DNA from: Pedobacter antarcticus
GTDB lineage: Bacteria > Bacteroidota > Bacteroidia > Sphingobacteriales > Sphingobacteriaceae
Reading direction: 5' to 3'
Length of the DNA: 64,000 bases
Assembly (NCBI RefSeq): GCF_900112985.1
Contig: NZ_FONS01000008.1
Location: 1 to 64,000, forward strand
Below are positions 62,718 to 64,000 of this stretch, in pieces. The number at the start of each line of letters is the position of its first letter. Position 1 is the first letter of the stretch. The translations under genes were made by a program, and so were the position numbers. The notes beneath the pieces were generated by a model, which saw only the letters and a list, made by a program, of their open reading frames with translations, did no database searches and had not been told where the DNA came from.

Positions 62718-64000
62718 ATGTTAAAAGGATTTTTCAATGTGCCAACAGCTGTAAACGAACCCATTCAGGACTATGCTCCGGGAAGCAGGGAACGTGAGCT
62801 CTTACAGTCTGCACTGGCTGAAGCACGTGCGGTAGAAGGTGATATACCAATGTATATTGGAGGTAAAGCTGTTCATACCGATAAAAAAGGGAAAGTTACT
62901 CCACCCCATGATCATCAGCATTTACTGGCTCAATACAGTATTGGAGACAAAACACATGTTCAACAGGCAATTGATGCTGCGCTTGCGGCTAAACCTCAAT
63001 GGGAGAACCTGGCATGGGAACAACGTGCCTCAATATTTCTGAAAATAGCAGACTTAATTGCAGGTCCATACCGCTATAAACTGAACGCCTCAACGATGCT
63101 GGGGCAATCTAAAAATGCTTATCAGGCCGAAATTGATTCTGCATGTGAGTTAATTGACTTTCTGCGTTTCAATGTAAACTATATGACGGAAATCTATCAG
63201 CAGCAGCCTCCTGTGTCACCAAAAGGTGTCTGGAACAGGGTCGAGCAACGCCCGCTGGAGGGATTTGTTTTTGCTTTAACACCGTTCAACTTCACTGCTA
63301 TTGCCGCAAACCTGCCAACTTCGGCAGCCCTTATGGGAAATGTAGTCGTATGGAAACCGGCAGATACACAAGTTTATGCAGCAAACCTCCTTATGGAGAT
63401 CTTCCGTGAAGCAGGTCTGCCTGACGGAGTAATTAATCTGGTATATGTAGATGGTCCGGAAGCTGGTGAGGTGATTTTTAACAGTCCCGATTTTGCGGGA
63501 ATACACTTTACAGGCTCCACTGCTGTATTTCAGAATATCTGGAAAACTATTGGCAACAATATTCATAAATATAAAACCTACCCCAGAATTGTAGGTGAAA
63601 CCGGCGGTAAGGATTTTATACTGGTTCACGGCTCAGCAGATGCAGAAGTATCGAGTACAGCTATTTTACGCGGTGCATTTGAATACCAGGGTCAGAAATG
63701 TTCTGCAGCTTCCAGAGTTTATATCGCTAAAAGCCTTTGGCCGTCAATCAAAGAACTGATGCTACGTGACCTTGCGACCTTTAAAATGGGCGGTACAGAA
63801 GACTTTGGTAATTTTATTAATGCTGTTATCGATGAACGCTCATTTGATAAGCTGGCCAAATATATAGACAGTGCAAAAGCTGATGGGAGTGTGGAGATTA
63901 TTGCAGGCGGTAATTACGATAAATCAAAGGGCTATTTCATAGAGCCAACTGTTATAGTGGCCGACGATCCTAAATATATTACCATGTGCGAGGAGCTATT
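62718..64000 (+). CDS. pruA: delta-1-pyrroline-5-carboxylate dehydrogenase (partial at right edge)
   Basis: An open frame from ATG 62718 runs off the window with 427 complete codons. It belongs to the aldehyde dehydrogenase superfamily, L-glutamate gamma-semialdehyde dehydrogenase type, which oxidises the proline-breakdown intermediate to glutamate. GFVFALTPFNFTAIAANL, WKPADTQVYAANLLMEIF, HFTGSTAVF, VGETGGKDF with the general-base Glu and FEYQGQKCSAASR with the catalytic Cys are all seen. The last part of the protein is missing because of the window edge. No proline dehydrogenase gene is fused at the N-terminus. Confidence 0.95.
   Translation, partial: MLKGFFNVPTAVNEPIQDYAPGSRERELLQSALAEARAVEGDIPMYIGGKAVHTDKKGKVTPPHDHQHLLAQYSIGDKTHVQQAIDAALAAKPQWENLAWEQRASIFLKIADLIAGPYRYKLNASTMLGQSKNAYQAEIDSACELIDFLRFNVNYMTEIYQQQPPVSPKGVWNRVEQRPLEGFVFALTPFNFTAIAANLPTSAALMGNVVVWKPADTQVYAANLLMEIFREAGLPDGVINLVYVDGPEAGEVIFNSPDFAGIHFTGSTAVFQNIWKTIGNNIHKYKTYPRIVGETGGKDFILVHGSADAEVSSTAILRGAFEYQGQKCSAASRVYIAKSLWPSIKELMLRDLATFKMGGTEDFGNFINAVIDERSFDKLAKYIDSAKADGSVEIIAGGNYDKSKGYFIEPTVIVADDPKYITMCEEL

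Noticed and set aside
63276..63629. 117-codon open frame antisense to pruA
   Set aside because: Entirely within the pruA coding region, which has all family motifs on the other strand.

Overview
The window looks like a chromosomal segment of a Bacteroidota member, most likely Sphingobacteriaceae and Pedobacter-like. The evidence is a SusC/SusD pair, several TonB-dependent receptors, a type 'putative porin', DUF4293, DUF5606 and CWC families, moderate-to-low GC, A/T-rich leaders with few Shine-Dalgarno sites, and many copies of the Bacteroidota -7 promoter box (TAnnTTTG). The genus is an inference. Nothing here is a prophage or CRISPR array, and I see no rRNA or tRNA gene.

Layout. 1-600: the tail of an IS3-type transposase, then a palindromic element made of 11-bp units. 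601-3980: a PQQ-type sugar dehydrogenase lipoprotein translationally overlapped with a TonB-dependent receptor. 4039-8484: ssb, three poorly known genes, an MFS exporter and lgt. 8614-18985: the accessory highlight, a 7TM sensor fused to a coiled coil and a transposase-type zinc ribbon/HTH, followed by a susC-susD-GH3-GH30 locus that probably uses a beta-glucan. A near-identical 21-bp motif occurs twice, exactly 90 bp apart, in front of susC.

19074-38604: mostly housekeeping. It holds a pseudouridine synthase, panB, carA, an ABC exporter, eno-divIC, a TRIC channel, fabG, the aguB-aguA polyamine pair, a cysteine-rich mini-protein, nrdB-nrdA (with DnaA-like boxes upstream), an RlpA-like protein, msrB, sucD, truA with an ABC exporter, and DUF4293. 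38689-47255: a DEAD-box helicase with a Gly/Arg tail, a second 11-bp-unit palindromic element, ggt, a large TonB-dependent receptor, a small secreted protein and gpsA.

47322-64000: a TolC/membrane-fusion pair without its pump, a polysaccharide deacetylase, aconitase, a GH1 beta-glucosidase, a membrane-anchored MutS-like ATPase, rlmH, a 41-residue membrane peptide, DUF5606 with a cyclophilin, an overlapping lpxK-purine phosphorylase-porin operon, and the 5' part of pruA, cut by the window edge.

The most unusual items are the sensor/transposase-domain fusion with its candidate operator pair, and the two inverted arrays of 11-bp units, which differ in sequence but share one architecture.
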